From the NCBI RefSeq assembly GCF_041725775.1, contig NZ_JBEUEL010000002.1, positions 1-64,000 on the forward strand: a stretch of DNA of 64,000 nt, given 5' to 3'. The translations under genes and the position numbers were made by a program. Below are positions 61,342-64,000 of the stretch, in pieces. The stretch comes from Pueribacillus sp041725775. Lineage in GTDB: Bacteria > Bacillota > Bacilli > Bacillales > UBA6769. The number at the start of each line of letters is the position of its first letter. Position 1 is the first letter of the stretch. The notes beneath the pieces are model-generated. The model was not told the DNA's origin and ran no database searches. It saw nothing but the letters and a program-made list of their open reading frames with translations.

Positions 61342-61345
61342 CTTG

Positions 61346-61426
61346 TCAGTTCTTTTTTATTGCCCCAAGTATCGCGCGAATAAAACCCCCAAGAAACCTC
61401 GGAAGTTTAATGGTGTAAAATTTCAT
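61346..61426 (-). CDS. spoVM: Stage V sporulation protein M (SpoVM)
   Basis: 26-residue amphipathic peptide beginning MKFYTIKLPRFLGG and ending LGAIKKN. It recognises the convex outer forespore membrane and anchors SpoIVA for spore coat assembly. Pro9, essential in B. subtilis, is kept, as is Ile6. Ribosome-binding site AAGGAGGGG. It sits between rpmB and rpe as in B. subtilis, but thiN is missing. Direct evidence that the host lineage forms endospores. I could not define a SigE promoter with confidence. Confidence 0.96.
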   Translation of the reverse strand: MKFYTIKLPRFLGGFIRAILGAIKKN

Positions 61427-61469
61427 CGTACCCCTCCTTAAAAGGTGCCTTTCAATCAAATAAAATCTT

Positions 61470-61504
61470 AAAAAGTTCGCAAACTTTTTGAACAACCACT
61501 TATA
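61470..61504. repeat. Half element D with GTTCAAAAAG end
   Basis: A perfect hairpin AAAAAGTT/AACTTTTT (61470-61489) runs into TTTTTGAACAACCACTTATAG, which matches the right flank of element A at nearly every base. No opposite end is present nearby, so it is a solo end. It lies in the 195-base gap between rpe and spoVM, which otherwise contains no gene. Confidence 0.45.
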
Positions 61505-61620
61505 GAAATGAGTTCATTAATAAATATACTCATCAGATGAAAAATAGTACCGAAAGATTTAGCTTTTTATTAGTTTTATGCTCATTAAGGAGGAATAGAA
61601 TGAAATTCTAGATTTTTTCA

Positions 61621-62271
61621 TCATTCATCATTACGAATTTGTTGAATTGCTAGCTTTCGGTCCGATTGACTAAAAATTGCTGAACCTGCAACAAGAACGG
61701 TAGCCCCCGCTTCGATGCAAATTTTTGCTGTTTCTGGATTAATACCGCCATCCACTTCAATTTCAACGGAGACATTTTTTTCATGTATAAGCTGAGCCAA
61801 TTGTTTAATTTTTGGAACGACTGAAGAAATAAACGATTGTCCTCCAAAACCTGGATTAACTGTCATGAGTAAAACTAAATCAACCTCTTCAATTATATGC
61901 TCAAGTGCGGAAATCGGTGTTGCTGGATTTAACACAACACCCGCTTTCACATTCAATTGTTTTATTGATTGAATTGTTCGATGTAAATGTTTGCACGCTT
62001 CAACGTGAACTGAAATAATATCAGCACCCGCCCGTGCAAAGTCTGCAATATAAACGTCAGGATTGTCAATCATAAGATGAACATCAAGTGGAAGCTTTGT
62101 AATTGGTCGAACGGAGTCAACGACTAGTGGTCCGATCGTAATGTTTGGAACGAAATGACCGTCCATTACGTCAATGTGGATGTAGTCTGCGCCCCCGTGC
62201 TCTACTTCTTTTATTTCTTCTCCAAGTTTTGCAAAATCTGCTGCTAAAATCGATGGTGCGACCTTAATCAC
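61621..62271 (-). CDS. rpe: Ribulose-5-phosphate 3-epimerase
   Basis: 216 residues, TIM barrel, interconverts ribulose-5-phosphate and xylulose-5-phosphate in the pentose phosphate pathway. MIKVAPSILAADFAKLGEEI, HIDVMDGHFVPNITIGP (metal ligands), HLMIDNP, MTVNPGFGGQSF and EVDGGINPETA are all present. Two bases after rsgA. Confidence 0.97.
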   Translation of the reverse strand: MIKVAPSILAADFAKLGEEIKEVEHGGADYIHIDVMDGHFVPNITIGPLVVDSVRPITKLPLDVHLMIDNPDVYIADFARAGADIISVHVEACKHLHRTIQSIKQLNVKAGVVLNPATPISALEHIIEEVDLVLLMTVNPGFGGQSFISSVVPKIKQLAQLIHEKNVSVEIEVDGGINPETAKICIEAGATVLVAGSAIFSQSDRKLAIQQIRNDE

Positions 62272-62273
62272 AA

Positions 62274-63158
62274 TTAATATCTCCTTTTAGTTTCTTTCAC
62301 TTCATTAAAAAATTGTACGTAATGGTTGTACCGACTCTCTGCGATCTCTCCACTTTTAAGCGCGTCTTTCACTGCACAGTGTGGTTCGGCTAAGTGAGTA
62401 CAACCTCTAAATTTACATTTTTCTCGACGTTGTTTCATTTCTGGAAAATATAAAGATAAATCTTCTTCATTAAAGTGACTTAAATCTAAAGAACTAAACC
62501 CGGGCGTATCCGCAACTAAACCACCAGCGATCGGAAGAAGTTCAACATGCCTAGTCGTATGCTTACCTCTTCCTAAATGCGTTGAAATTTCATTCGTTGC
62601 AATTTGTAATGAAGTATCTAATCCATTAAGCAATGATGACTTTCCGACACCTGACTGACCAGCAACAACGGTTATTTTATCTTTTAAATACGCCTTTAGA
62701 GGAGCATAGTTTTCCTGTTCAACGATTGAAAGAAAAAAGATGGGATAACTTAGCGAACGATAAAGGCTTGCCACATCAAATAATCGTTCTCGTTCAGTTG
62801 CTGTTAGTAAATCCATTTTTGTAAAACAAATAATGGCTTCGATTTCGTTCGCTTCGATATGGACTAAAAACTTGTCAAGTAATTGCAAACTTAAATCAGG
62901 TTCTTTTACCGAAAAAACGACGAGTGCTTGTTCAACGTTTGCAATCGGAGGACGAACGAGTTCATTTTTTCGTGGGAGCAATTCAATAATATACCCATCT
63001 GTTCCATTGTCCGCCTCAAACTTTACAAGATCTCCGACGAGTGGAGTGATTTTGCGCTTACGAAAAACACCGCGTGCACGACATTGATAAACGACATCTT
63101 CTGACAAAACGTAATAAAAACCACTTATTGATTTAATGATTTTCCCTTCGGCAAGCAA
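62274..63158 (-). CDS. rsgA: Small ribosomal subunit biogenesis GTPase RsgA (YloQ)
   Basis: 294 residues: N-terminal OB fold (EGKIIKSISGFYYVL), circularly permuted GTPase with G4 FTKMDLL before G1 GQSGVGKSSLLNGL and G3 DTPGFSS, and the C-terminal zinc domain CKFRGCTHLAEPHC. TTG 63158 is eight bases after GGAG; the GTG at 63167 overlaps that site and the prkC stop codon. Matures 30S subunits. Confidence 0.95.
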   Translation of the reverse strand: MLAEGKIIKSISGFYYVLSEDVVYQCRARGVFRKRKITPLVGDLVKFEADNGTDGYIIELLPRKNELVRPPIANVEQALVVFSVKEPDLSLQLLDKFLVHIEANEIEAIICFTKMDLLTATERERLFDVASLYRSLSYPIFFLSIVEQENYAPLKAYLKDKITVVAGQSGVGKSSLLNGLDTSLQIATNEISTHLGRGKHTTRHVELLPIAGGLVADTPGFSSLDLSHFNEEDLSLYFPEMKQRREKCKFRGCTHLAEPHCAVKDALKSGEIAESRYNHYVQFFNEVKETKRRY

Positions 63159-63163
63159 GCCAA

Positions 63164-64000
63164 TCACTCCATATTTTGAACTTCTCGATACGTATATGTT
63201 TTATTTTTATGCTCTTTTCCATTAATGTAAATCTGAAACGAAGCCGTTCCATGTGGAGCGATAGTTAGCGGAAATGTATACGTTTTTGTATTTGATGCAC
63301 GTTCTTGAACTGCAACGCCATTTTTCGTCGTTGCATCTTGGTAACGAATGATAATCTCAGAGTCTTCATGAATCTCTATTGGTTGAGATACTTCAAACGT
63401 TAATGGCTGTTCTTTTGTTGACGGGTCCTCACCTTTTGAAATTACAAGTTTTACAGTACTACCTTTTTTTACTTCAACAAATGGCTCTGGCGCTTGAGAG
63501 ATGACATGATTTTTATCTACTTTGTCCGAATATTGCTCGGAAATGTCCACCTTTAAACCTTTATCTTTTAAATAAGATTCTGCAGCCTTTTTTGTCATGC
63601 CAATTAAGTTATCGATTGTAACAGTCTGAATTCCGTTACTATATTTTAAAATGAGCGTCGTTTCTTCAATGACGACTTCTTCTCCTTCTTCAGGCGTTTG
63701 TTCAAGAATCGTGCCCGCAGGCTCATCTGACTTCACTTCAATCCATTCAACATCTTCAAAATCTAAATTGCTAATTAGTCGTTCAACGTTATTTTTCGAC
63801 ATGCCGACATAATTTTCAATCACTTTCTTTTCTTTACCAACACTGACAACGATTGTTACTTCACTACGTTCTTTTACCATCGAATCCGGTGACGGACTTT
63901 GGCGTATGATTCGATCTTCTTCAACCTCATTGCTATGTTCTTCTTCTTTAACCGGAACTAAATTACGATCTTGCAATTCTTTGACAGCTTCTTCATACGT
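63164..64000 (-). CDS. prkC: Ser/Thr kinase PrkC, C-terminal PASTA region (partial)
   Basis: The reading frame runs off the right edge, so the kinase and membrane segment are not seen. The visible 278 or so residues contain repeated PASTA units (VIENYVGMSKNNVERLISNL, then TIDNLIGMTKKAAESYLKDK) and a C-terminal immunoglobulin-like domain. In B. subtilis PrkC binds muropeptides and triggers spore germination. Position before rsgA-rpe-spoVM supports the assignment. Confidence 0.93.
   Translation of the reverse strand, partial: TYEEAVKELQDRNLVPVKEEEHSNEVEEDRIIRQSPSPDSMVKERSEVTIVVSVGKEKKVIENYVGMSKNNVERLISNLDFEDVEWIEVKSDEPAGTILEQTPEEGEEVVIEETTLILKYSNGIQTVTIDNLIGMTKKAAESYLKDKGLKVDISEQYSDKVDKNHVISQAPEPFVEVKKGSTVKLVISKGEDPSTKEQPLTFEVSQPIEIHEDSEIIIRYQDATTKNGVAVQERASNTKTYTFPLTIAPHGTASFQIYINGKEHKNKTYTYREVQNME

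Noticed and set aside
1..64000. CRISPR arrays, tRNA/rRNA genes, insertion sequences, prophage or defence genes
   Set aside because: None seen; no regularly spaced direct repeats, transposase, phage structural or defence-type proteins in any frame.

Overview
The window reads as a chromosomal segment of a motile, endospore-forming, low-GC member of the Bacillaceae. The gene order follows the Bacillus subtilis region from uppS to prkC (read here in reverse). Sporulation is shown by a complete 26-codon spoVM, and other Gram-positive hallmarks are codY, fapR, swrB/swrD and the CheC/CheD/FliY chemotaxis set. Almost every gene is on the minus strand, so transcription runs from high to low coordinates; only rpmB and a small DUF1128 gene are on the plus strand.

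Layout in transcription order (right to left). 64000-58900: the C-terminal part of the PASTA kinase PrkC, then rsgA, rpe, spoVM, rpmB (plus strand), yloU and fakA. 58900-52100: recG, then the lipid cluster fapR-plsX-fabD-fabG-acpP, with a FapR-like operator directly in front of fapR, then rnc. 52100-51450: a 0.7-kb stretch where Bacillus relatives normally carry smc; here it holds a DUF1128 gene on the opposite strand and a repeat-like element. 51450-44000: secretion, translation and tRNA genes ftsY, ylxM, ffh, rpsP, khpA, ylqD, rimM, trmD, rplS, rbgA and rnhB. 44100-31300: the flagellum-like pair ylqG-ylqH, a small unknown gene, sucCD, dprA, topA, trmFO, xerC, hslVU and codY.

31083-4462 is one continuous fla/che supercluster of about 33 genes: flgB, flgC, fliE-fliK, flgD, flgE, swrD, fliL, fliM, fliY, cheY, the export gate fliOPQR-flhBA, flhF, flhG, cheB/A/W/C/D, sigD and swrB. 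It builds the basal body, export apparatus, hook and switch, and ends with the sigma factor for late flagellar genes. 4312-76 is the translation and wall-precursor group rpsB, tsf, pyrH, frr, uppS.

I see no prophage, insertion sequence, CRISPR array, defence island or rRNA/tRNA gene, and no convincing new multi-gene system. The unusual material is local: the missing smc, a family of non-coding elements with GTTCAAAAAG-type ends, a separate inverted-repeat element between acpP and rnc, a CheB without a receiver domain, a DNA minisatellite inside fliY, and several hairpins that overlap start sites or promoters. Start codons were chosen by ribosome-binding-site spacing and family alignment from memory; none of the database or folding checks proposed below has been run.
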